DNA from: a virus | Reading direction: 5' to 3' (one strand) | Length of the DNA: 48,091 bases | IMG/VR virus record: IMGVR_UViG_3300046513_000115 | Location: 1-48,091 of that record | Shown: positions 18,001 through 24,021 of the stretch, piece after piece | Layout: every line of letters starts with the position of its first letter | How positions within the stretch are numbered: position 1 is the stretch's first letter | Notes under the pieces: generated by a model | Seen by the model: the letters and a program-made list of their open reading frames with translations, nothing else | Told to the model about the DNA's origin: nothing | Databases searched by the model: none | Position numbers and translations under genes: made by a program

Positions 18001-20587
18001 GCATGCGCTCGCGCAGTTCCGGCTCGGTCATCTCGGCAAGCGGCTTGGCCGGGGTCAGCATCGGCGCGGCCTCGCCCGGCGCCTGTTCAGCCTTCACAGG
18101 CGCCGGGGCGCTCTCGCCGGCGGGGGTATTCGATAGCGCGTAGTTGCCCAGGTCGTCGGCGGCGATCACACCCTCGTCAGCCATGCGCCGGACGAAGCGG
18201 TCCGCCGCCGTATAGCCCACGCGCAGCTTCTGCATGATGGCGTTGGGCGAGATGGCGCCGCCCTGGCGCACGAAGTCCACCGCCGCCTGATAGCGCGCGT
18301 CGTTGCTCTCCGGCGCCTTGGGCTTGGCCGTGGTCGGCGCAGTCGGGGTCGGCGCATCAGCAGTGGCCTCCACATCACCCGACGAACTCGGCGTTTCAGC
18401 CGGTTCCGTACCCGATTCTGCGAACAGATTCCCTTGTGAATCAACGGGTTGTGTTTCATCAACCCCAGTCGACAAGGCGGCCACATCGAGCCCGTCCGGG
18501 CCCACGGTAATGCCGTAGGTCTGGCCGTCCTCGCCCTCCACTTCGGCGGTCGGCGCGGGCGCAGTGCCCTTCTGCACGGCGCGGCCGATGGGGCCGCTCG
18601 GCGGGGCCGGCGGCGTGGCCGGGGCATTCGGGTTGCGCCCGCCGAACGCGGCGGCCTTCGCCAGCGCGTTCTCGCGCGCCTGCTCGGCGGCCAGTTCCTG
18701 CGTGGCCTGGGTCTGGCCGCCTTGCAGGTGGCGCACGCCAGCACTCACGCCGGTGGTGCCGCCCATCATCAGACCGCCCTGCATCATGGTCTGCGCGAGG
18801 GTATCGCCGGCTTGGCTCAGGTATTGCGCCAGCCCCGCTTCGAGGTTGGTGCCCACCCCCGGAACCTTGTCGGTCAGGAACTGGCCCAGCGTGGTCAGTT
18901 GCTCGCCGGGGATTTCCTTGAGCGTGGCTTTGGCGAGCGTGGTGGCGATATCGCGCGTGCCGGCGCCGCGCGCGGCCATCTTGAGCGCTTCCATCGTGTT
19001 GCCCAAGCCGAATTTCTCGCCCAGCACTTCGAAGGCGCCGAAGATCGCCGCGCGGGTCGCGGCTTGGCCGGGGTCGATGCCCTGCGCGCGGGTCTGGCCG
19101 TACTCCTGGCCGAACGTCTGCGTGAACATGGCCGCCAGCGGCACGGCAGAGCCGCCCGTTGCCACGCCACCCAGCAAGGCCGGCAGTTGCTGGGCGATGC
19201 TGGAGACCGCGCCCTCGAAGTTGCGTTGCAGCGCGTCTGGGCTCTCGCCGATGGCAGTCGTGCGTGCCTGCGACGACTTGATACCGCGCCGCGCAGTCTC
19301 GGCGGCATCATTGGCGCCCAGCAGTTCGGCGGTGGCCTGGGCCAGCCCCAGCGAGCCGACCTTGTACCCCTCGTAGCCCTTCACGGCGGCGCGGATGGCC
19401 GGGTGCGACAGCGGGCCCTTGTTAAACGCCTGCTGCGCCTGAAAATCGAAGTCCGACTGGCCCATCGTGCCCAACTCGGTGCCGGGCACAGTGCCGCGCT
19501 CGGCGCCGGTGCGGCCGAAACGCTCGGCGGTCTGGCCGTTGGCGCCAGCACGGGCCAGCCGGCGGGCGCGGCCCTCGGCCGTGGTGTCCAGCAGGTCAGC
19601 CGTGGGGGTGCGCGTCGCATCCTGCTGCACGCCCTGCATCTCGCGGGCCAGTTGGCCCACGGCGCCGGGGTCGCGGACCATGTTCGCGCGCTGCTCGGGC
19701 GTGGCCGCGTCGTACTGGCGCTGCACGGCGGCGCGGAACTCCGGGCGCACCGGGGCAAGCGACTGGTTGCGCGGCGCGGGCAGGTCGCGGCCGGTCATGA
19801 CGCCAGCGGCGCCGCCCTTGCCGATGGTGCCGGGCTCGTCGGTGGCGGCCTGGGCGGGTGCCTGCTGCTCGAGCCGGGCCGCTTCTTCCAGAGTCAGCAC
19901 CTTGTAGCGGCCGGGTTCCTCGGCATCGGCGGCCTGCTGCGCCTCGATGCGTGCGGCTTCCTCGGGGGTGATGGCCTTGTAGCGGCCGGGCTCGTCGCGG
20001 TTCAGCTTCGCTTCGACCTTGGCCGGGTCGTTCAGACCCAGGCGCGCGGCGATGCTCTTGGCATAGTCGCGCGTGGCGATCAATCCGTCATTGGTATCAG
20101 GAATCTTCCCGGCCTTGAGGTCATCCCGGTCATACCCGGCGTGGTAGCCGGCGGCCAGCAGTTCAGGGTCGCGGGTGTTGAGCGCCTTCTGGCCGTAGGC
20201 GATGTATTTAAGCCCCGCCTCCATGTTCTTCCACGGGTCGCGCTGGCCGGCGTAGCTGCCCATGACGCCCTTGTAGGTGTCGGGCATGACCTGAAAGCCG
20301 CCCACGGCGCCCTTGGGGCTGTCCTTCGTGTTGCTGTTGCGGCCGGATTCCTGCGACCACAGCGCGAGCGCGAAGTCGGGATCGACATCCATCTCTTTGG
20401 CTTTGCGCACCACGTCATCGGCGGTCGGGCCGGCGGTGCGGGGGAGGCCGCCGGCCGCCTGGGTGGCGGCGACGGCAGTCGGGGTGCGCTCGGTGGCAGG
20501 CGCCGGAGCCGGCGGGGCCATCGCGGCCAGATCGGCCGCCCCGGCGGAATAAATGGCGTCTAGTTCACTGTCGAGCTTTTTGGCCAC
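6080..20587 (-). CDS. Giant polyvalent virion protein: transglycosylase, FtsK-gamma-like, C5- and N6-methyltransferases, SNF2 helicase, zincin, LPD38-like
   Basis: The product is 4,835 residues, starting at GTG with AAGGGG upstream. Domains in order: SLT lytic transglycosylase, about 55-190, catalytic Glu80 and motif GFQVMPDT; a long hydrophobic/helical region, 440-620; FtsK-gamma-like winged helix, about 762-820; small polyvalent-associated segments, 1033-1180; C5-cytosine methyltransferase-like domain, about 1535-1740, with PC motif at 1604-1605 and ENP near 1650; N6-adenine methyltransferase, about 2040-2330, with EPGMGIG near 2161 and NPPF at 2226; SNF2-type helicase, about 2830-3400, with VGAGKT (Lys2853), DEGH at 3008-3011 and QREGRIVRQG near 3360; HEMFH zinc peptidase at 3763-3767; LPD38-like C-terminal region with a membrane segment near 4490-4510. 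Proteins of this class (Bcep22-like giant protein, P1 DarB, the polyvalent proteins of phages and conjugative elements) enter the cell with DNA, open the wall and protect or process the incoming genome. That role is inferred here. Two other genes are nested in its linkers. Confidence 0.93.
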   Translation of the reverse strand: MAKKLDSELDAIYSAGAADLAAMAPPAPAPATERTPTAVAATQAAGGLPRTAGPTADDVVRKAKEMDVDPDFALALWSQESGRNSNTKDSPKGAVGGFQVMPDTYKGVMGSYAGQRDPWKNMEAGLKYIAYGQKALNTRDPELLAAGYHAGYDRDDLKAGKIPDTNDGLIATRDYAKSIAARLGLNDPAKVEAKLNRDEPGRYKAITPEEAARIEAQQAADAEEPGRYKVLTLEEAARLEQQAPAQAATDEPGTIGKGGAAGVMTGRDLPAPRNQSLAPVRPEFRAAVQRQYDAATPEQRANMVRDPGAVGQLAREMQGVQQDATRTPTADLLDTTAEGRARRLARAGANGQTAERFGRTGAERGTVPGTELGTMGQSDFDFQAQQAFNKGPLSHPAIRAAVKGYEGYKVGSLGLAQATAELLGANDAAETARRGIKSSQARTTAIGESPDALQRNFEGAVSSIAQQLPALLGGVATGGSAVPLAAMFTQTFGQEYGQTRAQGIDPGQAATRAAIFGAFEVLGEKFGLGNTMEALKMAARGAGTRDIATTLAKATLKEIPGEQLTTLGQFLTDKVPGVGTNLEAGLAQYLSQAGDTLAQTMMQGGLMMGGTTGVSAGVRHLQGGQTQATQELAAEQARENALAKAAAFGGRNPNAPATPPAPPSGPIGRAVQKGTAPAPTAEVEGEDGQTYGITVGPDGLDVAALSTGVDETQPVDSQGNLFAESGTEPAETPSSSGDVEATADAPTPTAPTTAKPKAPESNDARYQAAVDFVRQGGAISPNAIMQKLRVGYTAADRFVRRMADEGVIAADDLGNYALSNTPAGESAPAPVKAEQAPGEAAPMLTPAKPLAEMTEPELRERMQYIAQQKKLNGGSSKLFADERRKVEAEIERRKAAPAPVAVAAEEQEPPAERTASGAYVKQSDANDAVRAAARSTGQPHQAVEREEDGRAVFDVKPLEEGNGPVADGRADSGRADVAAAEPVPAPAPGPANQPGSAGAAAVREPGNAGRGEGAKAGGHPALSPDLAGAKPRYAHGNKQFTPTFDNDIDRAAFIASQTTPSKRDADYVKFVQDATGWTEDEVRAHGKKVRETIKGMAKDAEAGPLAVPAVHGTASAAADAEADAEVKAKKQPEPAANPHAGKWFGTKAKADDYIAKKKADGYEATQTGKVRWEITPKTESQAIKTPETAPVASETPRRAQPGDAGYTLLDARNDLIDLRTQVEAQGNVVDDRLLERVKRQEKLVKEMEAAEGDTPPETPDMQAAERTPRPSSYPTASAWWNALTPWARSAVQKAAGKRDNPLHTWSNMTDDMRGDLLRAGTELAAEGDTLPKNPDVKAAQADPVKDFARAMRDAGLEMNGTNPREWNADVGERGEIHAEMTKQRDGIIVYNVRRLLDGKDVPDTLATINLSEAVMRIRDMRTDGLADERAPAAEAKPATHEKATAPEHVVGVDDRELGQIVTEFNAAQASMVEADEKVTHVFDAPPKGDIVRLQDKARVYHKDHGWMTPAEAKKVIQGWKAHAAEQGDDPTMRSENSQRVVLSLFDLSGEWSKPWEEAGYQVYRFDIQDDPTVGDVNNFSTEFFSDWFGDFDGQDVYAILAACPCTDFASSGARHFAAKDADGRTVASVKLVHQTLAAIEYFKPPVWALENPVGRIEKLGGLPPWRLSFDPNHLGDPYTKKTLIWGRFNGDLPIAPVEPTEGSKMHKLYGGKSLKTKNARSETPEGFSYGFFMANNAIDHPVLAVSGKYDRLDRDLIQQALDAGVTPDQIDSAVEDFYYQDLDDAAANDAIRDLIPEGGPAGGKPEDATDDLPRDRNGHVEQQPKLTGEARWPDPIPMGKGQKATDLLAAQKQVVSYMNGDITRSQMLAALQDSPLLEGEIYSITQRLVDDAPSMGEVEAMLARREKGEPYPIANQSPDTTIEVQEGAENDGQATIDAADAGATRPGAEAVQPHEGSGDAERVPAQPAGGDAGGDSGRPAGRARGAGQRGKPRVRGESAGTDAESEQRGEDGRGSGDSAGAGDHRGAVSRVGNNHRIEPADLTRTGSWRDTAERNVEIVELVKRLMDEGRRPTPDEAKLLSRFTGWGASEIANGIFPDQYGRYKSAGWQALGERLKAALTDEEYAQAKRTTQYAHYTSAGVIGGIYDALGRMGFAGGKIAEPGMGIGLFNGLMPAAMAANSQYTGIEYDTITGNIAKLLYPESNIIVGDYSKTALPRDFFDAAIGNPPFSQTVISNDPEYKKQGFMLHDYFFAKTIDRVRPGGMLVFVTSKGTMDKGSDRARKYLADRANLVGAIRLPQTAFKDNAGTEVVTDVLFLQKKGPGVEDNGVAWRDVTPIDVNGTPVAINEYFVTHPEMVLGQHATTGSMYRANEYTVEPRAGQDMDAAFGDAVARLPEGIYQPGAQAPAASRAVALERDFNPLHKKEGGLYVSPDGTLMQVDSGTGVPLTTRRGADGKAITLKASDKAFLTSWVTLRDALKQAQLDQLTDGNWEASLAALAAAYDTFTKKHGNLLAYTAIERELPDGTTSISKRFKNDPLLRLDVEGALAYSLEHIKESGEIVKAPVLSQRVLEKRREPEIKTTQDALFVSLNNLGRLDLDEVAKLAGMTRAETIDALGTAIYQAPGRGWQTADEYLAGNVRRKLDEAQAAARTDRAYQRNVDALLAVQPKPLGPTEITVKLGQSWIPPKDVAQFATEVMGETVRVTYNPAVGAWSAEQVGNNQSEYNFNRMRAGDILEAVLNNKQIRITNTVKSAGKTETVVDAEATEKANDIARKMREAFSRWVWTDTTRADRLVNYYNEHFNNIAPRKFDGSHLTLPGVSLRFDLYAHQKRAIWRMVQEGDTYLAHAVGAGKTFTMIAAGMEERRLGLANKPMYVVPNHMLAQFAREFLELYPAANIMVADEQNFHTHNRRRFVAQAALNNPDAIVITHSAFGRIGMSDAYTANFIKAQIAEWTAALDTVDKSDRITRKQVERRIEALERRLESRQGASKDQVLTFEELGVDRLYVDEGHEFRKLDFATNQGNIKGIDPNGSQRAMDLFMKTQYLRSMKPGRALVMASGTPVTNTMGELYTVQRFFQPEQMAEDGLDTFDAWANQYGDVVAGFEQNAAGGYEVVSRFAKFQNVPELMRRVRSFMDILTNANLGELVQRPDVAGGGREVIVTPSPMGYKAYQASLEQRIKAIRDRKGPPKPGDDIILKVISDGRFSAIDMRFVDPTMPSDPNSKLNQAIDRVIAAYNEGKDFEYSTNGVVDPIKGSSVILFTDIGLGEQSAASRGFDMKAWIEKRLIDAGIPAGHIAFMRDNKQHAKKERLFADMRAGKKRILIGGKDMETGVNVQKRLSHLFHLDAPWFPSSVEQREGRIVRQGNQNRVVSVQALATKGSYDSTMWGMNGRKARFIEQAMNGDDSVRSLEDVSEASAFEMAAALASGDERYMRLAGLKADVDRLERLAQAHHSDQNSLRAKKNIAEASIRTATDSLKALDKAMKKAVPIKAGEFTAKLGKTTYDNRDDFSKAVFEQFAGLTGSETTGTETIGEIGGFPVQFHGTVLKGSGGYQAFIGVDLPVDVAPLIQFPLHPDLAVGGIATRAANQVNNLEQWRREAQRDITESERRIEQIDKRLGAPFPEQQEMLEKMAALQALEIELSTEKGADVSADAAAATVATETGAAPAGLVEEAPNAPRQSVVGPEPVNGTAAKLLRETLTGGEFGPLVQSMLDAGKLVIHETPASVPAQTSRGVQAVTLPDGTIHMVARNLDMKRAAPVLLHEMFHAGVRPLLGETQWKNLMVRLHALQRQAVQSTGRMRQFWDAAFARQRHADTVGANNAMHPEEFGAYAIEEYEQAPVAVKRWVDDALGAIKAWLLRVFGMQVGKVTPPQLRALALAALKRAGRDGGTPDDLDLSPAASQSVAAPTAPAAPPAAPTPAPVAAGLTPDAPTRFERLQEAVQDNMNRVKKVQARIQKQTGLGDLALADYYRAETNRPGRIAARLEDAQRQLTGPLMARLAKEGFTPAQLEELLHAQHAQERNERIAQINPDMQDGGSGMTTAEANKILAKVPLASPLREIAQQARDIAAATLDLKQAYGLIDQETHDTLTKAYKHYVPLKGDGEFGPKIKRAMGHDEREEHILENIARDYDQAVVVGEKNLARQSLLALVAQHPDPSLWSIGVPPKGRYVAGQVYNVVDPSRPKGDQTIGSFNARSQVDAFIEGAGPAGKSYIVLDSNGDRVQQFNKPLQDNEVMVYVKGQPVRMQFHDEALARQVRPLDTRQLHPILEFMRGMNRYLSKIYTGYNPSFILRNAARDALTGTINMTGNEGAAVAARAWTRYPAALKAMTQWAATGKAPAGKTGQYVQEYRNNGGKTGASWMSDLEQQGKTLTRMYEDAYGAGRLAAHGHGVKAAKVAGRKIVGGMAHGIEVINQGTENALRLALYITLRERGETPARAAQAAKRVTVDFDRKGTTTGALGAIYLFMNPAIQGTANAMQTLVKGKHKYQAMAALGMLAALGFYAAAAGMDDDRDRWLGAGWDQRTKNFRLHLGNHTLNIPLSQEFAPAYAFGVGMAEALRGESAMKSAVRMVSSFVDAYFPLNGFYNPDSNNHGLDAVLAATPTIIRPGAELAANRNVFGGQIVPENDRSKTQPDNAKMFRATKGTFFDALAQQIAAGGEKLGAGKFENDLTKVSPETLKYLWRTYSGGLGQFVTDSIGAGALAAGGSSMNSGDIPIAKDFWKPDDVKPIRGRYYDLANEARAAADEFRQARKAGDDEAAGKLLDRPGTAELVSLSRMFTQAGKAAAALRDEAADINADPALTTAQKRDQLSALERQEEALYRSAIEVFNESVKK
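14461..14799 (-). CDS. Nested (overprinted) small helical protein inside the giant gene
   Basis: The product is 112 residues in the +1 frame relative to the giant gene, opposite giant residues about 1930-2042. The ATG at 14799 has AGGAGG nine bases upstream. In this frame 97 of 112 codons end in G or C by hand count, against about 54 of 112 in the giant frame over the same bases. The product is a normal-looking soluble protein: MTDKQLLTLLTQALRD, then FNHMKEVGTLNEFLRNLL, an Ala-rich helix, and VAIAQALETIAAL. The giant frame here reads only Gly/Ala/Arg/Asp low-complexity linker. Overall build recalls small helical proteins that accompany methylase-helicase proteins in mobile elements, but I do not recognise the family. 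Function unknown. Confidence 0.78.
   Translation of the reverse strand: MTDKQLLTLLTQALRDRAPRQFNHMKEVGTLNEFLRNLLAVTLEAIADARQDALAAQVSEGSPAFEANPLARTQNLNSAAKTAEEVAIAQALETIAALSPESATTTGSNPPT
17521..17703 (-). CDS. Nested (overprinted) small protein inside the giant gene
   Basis: The product is 60 residues in the +1 frame relative to the giant gene, opposite giant residues about 962-1022. The ATG at 17703 has GGAGG six bases upstream; a second in-frame ATG follows five codons later. By hand count 55 of 60 codons end in G or C, while the giant frame has about 24 of 60. The sequence (DEQIQDVLMWRLLNPYQPP, then helical LRLCASQEMLAEAKAQRQAA) has normal complexity, whereas the giant frame reads a GRADSGRADV / PAPAPGP / GNAGRGEGAK-type linker. 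No family is recognised and no membrane segment or signal is seen. Function unknown; the codon pattern argues that it is a real protein. Confidence 0.7.
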   Translation of the reverse strand: MDPLPMDEQIQDVLMWRLLNPYQPPHPALQTNPVLPALRLCASQEMLAEAKAQRQAATLH

Positions 20588-20665
20588 GCGGCACCCCTTG
20601 GTTTCGTTATCAGCACTTGCGCGCGATTCTACCGCGAAGTGCCGCGAAACCTAGGGATTGCGCCG

Positions 20666-22465
20666 CTATTTGTAGACAACCTTGCCGGTCTTGGTATCCA
20701 GCATCGGGATGCCCTTCTTCGCCATGTTGCTCGGCGACGATGCTGGCGCGTTGCCAGACGATGCCGGCTTTTTCTCAGAAGTTGGTGCATCCGCGAGGAT
20801 GGTGCGCATGTCCTCGTCAATCTGCTTGCGCTGCTCGGCCGACGATTTGGTCGAAAACCCATAGTCCTTGAGTCGCTCCGCCATCAGCCGCGCGCGAATT
20901 TCGGTAGGGTCCGGCTTCTTGCGCGTGGCGCCAATCCCCATCATCTCCGGCAGGTGCTCTTTGATGTACTCGTCGTCGTATCCGTTCTTTTTGAGATAGG
21001 CGACCTTGTAGTCGAGCGCTTCCTGCGCCGCATTGCGGCGGTTGGCCGATTCTCCGGCGGTCTTGGCCGCGTCGCGCTCCATGGCCTGCTCGTGCTTGCG
21101 GTCGGCTTCGGCGATCCGGCCCGGCTGCGTGCCGGCGTCCACGGCGAGTTTCTCCGCGACGCGCAGCTTCGAGGCGCCCACCTGCTTGGCAGCATCGGCG
21201 CGCGCGGCGGCCTCGGTCTCCGCCTTCTTATGCGCCAACTTGAACAGTTCAGGCGGCGAAAGCGCCACCAGCCCCATGGTGGCGAGGTCATCCCTCGGGA
21301 TGAACTGCGCGCGCTCCTGCTTGCTGGCGTCATCCCGCACGCGGACGTTGAACCCGGTCACGTTGCCTTCCTTGTCCTTCACGGTCTCCGGCTTGCCGAT
21401 CACGGTCTGGCCGTCCTGATAGTGGTCGTACAGGTCGGTGATGTGCTCGGCGGCCTTCTCCCAATCGCCGATCTGCACCGCCTTGTAGGCTTCGGCCCAG
21501 GTCTTGACGTTCTTCTGGGCGGTCCGGTCCTGGCTCCACTTCTCCCAGGCGGCGGCCATCTCGGGCTTGCCCTGCGCGATGTACATCTCGGCCACGCGCG
21601 GCACGCCCGACTTCTGGAAGAACTCGAGCACGTCAGGCACGGTCTTTTCGGCCTGCACGCGCGCCTCGGCCTCGCTCAGACGGCGCTGGGCGCCGGTGGT
21701 CGGCAGGCCCACGGCGGCCATGCGCGGCGAAAGGTTCGGCGCCTCGCGCGCGGGCACGCCCGGTGCGGCGCCCATCTCCTGCGTGGGGGCAGCCGGGGCG
21801 GCTGGTGCGGCGGTCTGCACCATCTGCGGCGCGGCCCCACCGGCCGGCTGGTTGGCATGCATCAGCGCCTCCACTCCGGCGCCCGTGGCGCGCGGCGTGG
21901 CCGGCTGCACGCCCTCGAGCCCGGCGCCGGTCTTCTGTTGCGGCTGGGCATACTGCTGCGCCTGCTGGTTGTGCAGTTGCTCGGCGTAGGTGGTGGCCGC
22001 CTCCGGCGTGGCAAAGGCGCCCAGGTGCTTGCCGGTCTTCTGGAAGTTCTGGATCGCCTCCTGCTCTGACATCACGCGCCCATCATCGCTGACGGTCGGA
22101 ATCAGATACTCCTTGCCGTCCACCCCAATCGACATGCTGCGCACGGTGCTGATAGAACCGTCCGGGTTCTTCACCACGGGCCGGTTATTCAGGTCGATGT
22201 TGCCGGCCTCCAGTTGGCCGCCCTGCTGCTGCGCGGGGGCGGCGCCCGGCGCCTGCGGGGCCTCCGGCTCGCCCAGCCCCATCAGGCTCGCCATCTTGGC
22301 GTCCACGGCGGCCTTGCGCTGGTCGCGCGCATCCTTGAGCGCGGCGGCGTTGGTTTCCTCCGCTTCCCACTCCTTGCGCTGCGCATTGAGCGTGCGGCCG
22401 GTGGCGATGCCGCTGGCCAGCCCCGCCGCGAAGGCGCCCAGCCCGGTCCCGTAGTTCGTTGCCAT
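20666..22465 (-). CDS. Probable virion/ejection protein with '[18 protein letters not shown]'-type domain
   Basis: The product is 599 residues. It opens with a small-residue segment ([16 protein letters not shown]), then a conserved domain at about 90-170 ([17 protein letters not shown] ... [16 protein letters not shown] ... [22 protein letters not shown]). That domain recurs in phage structural and polyvalent proteins. Residues 200-300 are Pro/Ala linker; the rest is long charged helix ([35 protein letters not shown]). Large helical proteins encoded between tail genes and a lytic transglycosylase in podoviruses are usually internal proteins ejected with the DNA. The role is inferred from position and composition. 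It lies directly upstream of the giant gene, with a 78-base gap. Confidence 0.72.
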   Translation of the reverse strand: MATNYGTGLGAFAAGLASGIATGRTLNAQRKEWEAEETNAAALKDARDQRKAAVDAKMASLMGLGEPEAPQAPGAAPAQQQGGQLEAGNIDLNNRPVVKNPDGSISTVRSMSIGVDGKEYLIPTVSDDGRVMSEQEAIQNFQKTGKHLGAFATPEAATTYAEQLHNQQAQQYAQPQQKTGAGLEGVQPATPRATGAGVEALMHANQPAGGAAPQMVQTAAPAAPAAPTQEMGAAPGVPAREAPNLSPRMAAVGLPTTGAQRRLSEAEARVQAEKTVPDVLEFFQKSGVPRVAEMYIAQGKPEMAAAWEKWSQDRTAQKNVKTWAEAYKAVQIGDWEKAAEHITDLYDHYQDGQTVIGKPETVKDKEGNVTGFNVRVRDDASKQERAQFIPRDDLATMGLVALSPPELFKLAHKKAETEAAARADAAKQVGASKLRVAEKLAVDAGTQPGRIAEADRKHEQAMERDAAKTAGESANRRNAAQEALDYKVAYLKKNGYDDEYIKEHLPEMMGIGATRKKPDPTEIRARLMAERLKDYGFSTKSSAEQRKQIDEDMRTILADAPTSEKKPASSGNAPASSPSNMAKKGIPMLDTKTGKVVYK

Positions 22466-22477
22466 GGTCTTGTCCCT

Positions 22478-23278
22478 TTAGAAAATCTTGCGCAGCACGC
22501 CGCCCAGCAGACCGCCCTTGGCGGCGATCTTGGCGGCTTCCGCCCAATTTTTGCCCTTGAATAGCTCGGTCGGGGAACTGCCCAGCCCGGCCAGCCGCGC
22601 CCCGTCGCCCAGGCCGTCGAAGGCCCGGTTGCCCCATTCCTGATAGCGCTTCGAGTCCTTGTAGAGCGCGCGGCCCTCGAGCCCGGTCTGCAAGGGGAAC
22701 TTCTCGTTGTCGCGCAGCCCCTGGCCCTTGGCCCACTGGTTGTGGCCGACGATGGCCGCTGCGAGCGCCGCCCACGGGCCGCCGGCGGCCAGCGCGCTGT
22801 AGCCGCCGCCGCCTGCGGCTGCGCCGCCTGCCCCCGCCCCAGCCGCACTGCCGCCCGCCACACCGCCGCCAAAGATGCCGCTCGCGCCGGCCGTCGCGCC
22901 AGACCCTGCCGTGGCCCCGCCGAAGATGCCGGGCAGCACGGTGGAGGCCGTGCCGCCGCCGTAGCTGGCCGCCGCCGCGCCGCCGCCGGCGCCGGTCAGC
23001 GCAGAGCCGCCGGTGACAGCGCCCGCGCCGCCGATGCCGGCCCCACTGAGCGCAGAGCCGCCGCCGCCGAACATCTCGGCCATGTTGCGGCCGTTGTTCA
23101 GGCCGTCGCTGAAACCCTGCCCGCCGCTGGTGCGGCCGTTGCCGGCCCGGTCAATCTCGGCGCGCCGTGCGCGGTCCTCTTCCTCCTGCGCGCGGCGCTC
23201 TTCCTCGATGCGACGAAGGCTCTCTTCGATGCTTGCGCTCGAAAAATCATACTGGTCTTCGTCGCCCATGCCGTTCAC
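22478..23278 (-). CDS. Gly/Ala-rich probable virion (ejection) protein
   Basis: The product is up to 266 residues. Start is a GTG at 23278 that overlaps the upstream stop, or the ATG at 23269 three codons later. The N-terminus is a highly charged helix (EESLRRIEEERRAQEEEDR). Residues about 65-170 are almost entirely Gly/Ala/Ser (GAGIGGAGAVTGG-type), suggesting glycine-zipper membrane insertion or a flexible core. The C-terminal 80 residues are an ordinary helical domain (NEKFPLQTGLEGRALYKDS). Similar proteins in podoviruses lie among internal ejection proteins and help DNA cross the envelope. That function is inferred. Confidence 0.7.
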   Translation of the reverse strand: MNGMGDEDQYDFSSASIEESLRRIEEERRAQEEEDRARRAEIDRAGNGRTSGGQGFSDGLNNGRNMAEMFGGGGSALSGAGIGGAGAVTGGSALTGAGGGAAAASYGGGTASTVLPGIFGGATAGSGATAGASGIFGGGVAGGSAAGAGAGGAAAGGGGYSALAAGGPWAALAAAIVGHNQWAKGQGLRDNEKFPLQTGLEGRALYKDSKRYQEWGNRAFDGLGDGARLAGLGSSPTELFKGKNWAEAAKIAAKGGLLGGVLRKIF

Positions 23279-24012
23279 TCGCTGGTTTCCATATTGAAGT
23301 GGGCGATGGCCTGGGCCGTCGCGTCCTTGATGATGCCCAGCCGCTCCTGATAGATCGCGTAGGCGCCGGGGTGGTGCTTACGCAGGTACTTGCCGCGCCC
23401 CTCTTCCCAATAGGCGGAGCACGTCATGCAGTCCGGCGAGGCGCTCAATTCCGGGTAGAAGCTGGGCAGTTCGATCTGTTGCAGGCCCAGATAGGCAAAG
23501 ACATCGGCGTCATCGAAGTCTTCGAGCGGGAACAGGTACTCGATCCCATCCTCCACGTCGCCCGACTTGAGTGGCGAGCGTTGCATGTCGCTGTGCTTCT
23601 GGCCCCGGATGATGCAGGTGATGCCGTCCGCCTTCATGCGCTCGTGCATCGGCAGGAACAGCGAGTACAGGCAGCACGAATAGCGGTCCAAAATGGCGGG
23701 CGCCCGGCCGCCGCACGCGGCGCGGCCAATCGGCGTGCTCAGGGCCGGAACCATATCGGACGGGATACCAAGGGTCGCAATGACCTCCGGCTGGCGCCCC
23801 TCGATCTCCACGAAGTGCGGCACCATGGCCGCCACTTCGCGCATCTGGCGCTCGGTCTCGGGGAACGGGTCGCCGCTGTTCAACCAGTAGACCGTGATGC
23901 GGTCCCAATGCGGCTTGAACAGGTGCAGCAAGGCCAGACTGTCCTTGCCGCCTGAAAATTGCAGTGCAATCTTCTCGTGCCGGTCGAAAATCGTTTGCTC
24001 CTGGGTGTCCAC
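23275..24012 (-). CDS. PAPS reductase-like ATP-pyrophosphatase family protein
   Basis: The product is 245 residues. Start is GTG at 24012 with AAGGAG six bases upstream. The PP-loop SGGKDS lies at residues 20-25, followed by VYWLNSGDPFPETERQM, the second typical block of the adenosine 5'-phosphosulfate/PAPS reductase fold. Cysteine pairs near residues 112-113 (SCCLYS) and near 194-197 (CMTC) could bind metal or act in thiol chemistry. Enzymes of this fold activate substrates with ATP; relatives include sulfate reductases, tRNA-thiolation enzymes and DndC of DNA phosphorothioation. No partner genes of such pathways are visible, so the substrate is unknown. It is unusual that the gene sits between two virion protein genes. 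Confidence 0.85.
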   Translation of the reverse strand: MDTQEQTIFDRHEKIALQFSGGKDSLALLHLFKPHWDRITVYWLNSGDPFPETERQMREVAAMVPHFVEIEGRQPEVIATLGIPSDMVPALSTPIGRAACGGRAPAILDRYSCCLYSLFLPMHERMKADGITCIIRGQKHSDMQRSPLKSGDVEDGIEYLFPLEDFDDADVFAYLGLQQIELPSFYPELSASPDCMTCSAYWEEGRGKYLRKHHPGAYAIYQERLGIIKDATAQAIAHFNMETSE

Positions 24013-24021
24013 GCTCTCTCC

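Noticed and set aside
18166-18744. Possible third nested gene in the giant gene (minus, +1 frame)
   Set aside because: Arg/Pro-rich product and ordinary codon use in the giant frame; no strong ribosome site seen.
18449-20563. Plus-strand 704-codon frame antisense to the transglycosylase end of the giant gene
   Set aside because: Same kind of compositional shadow; no motif, and the opposite strand carries a clear SLT domain.
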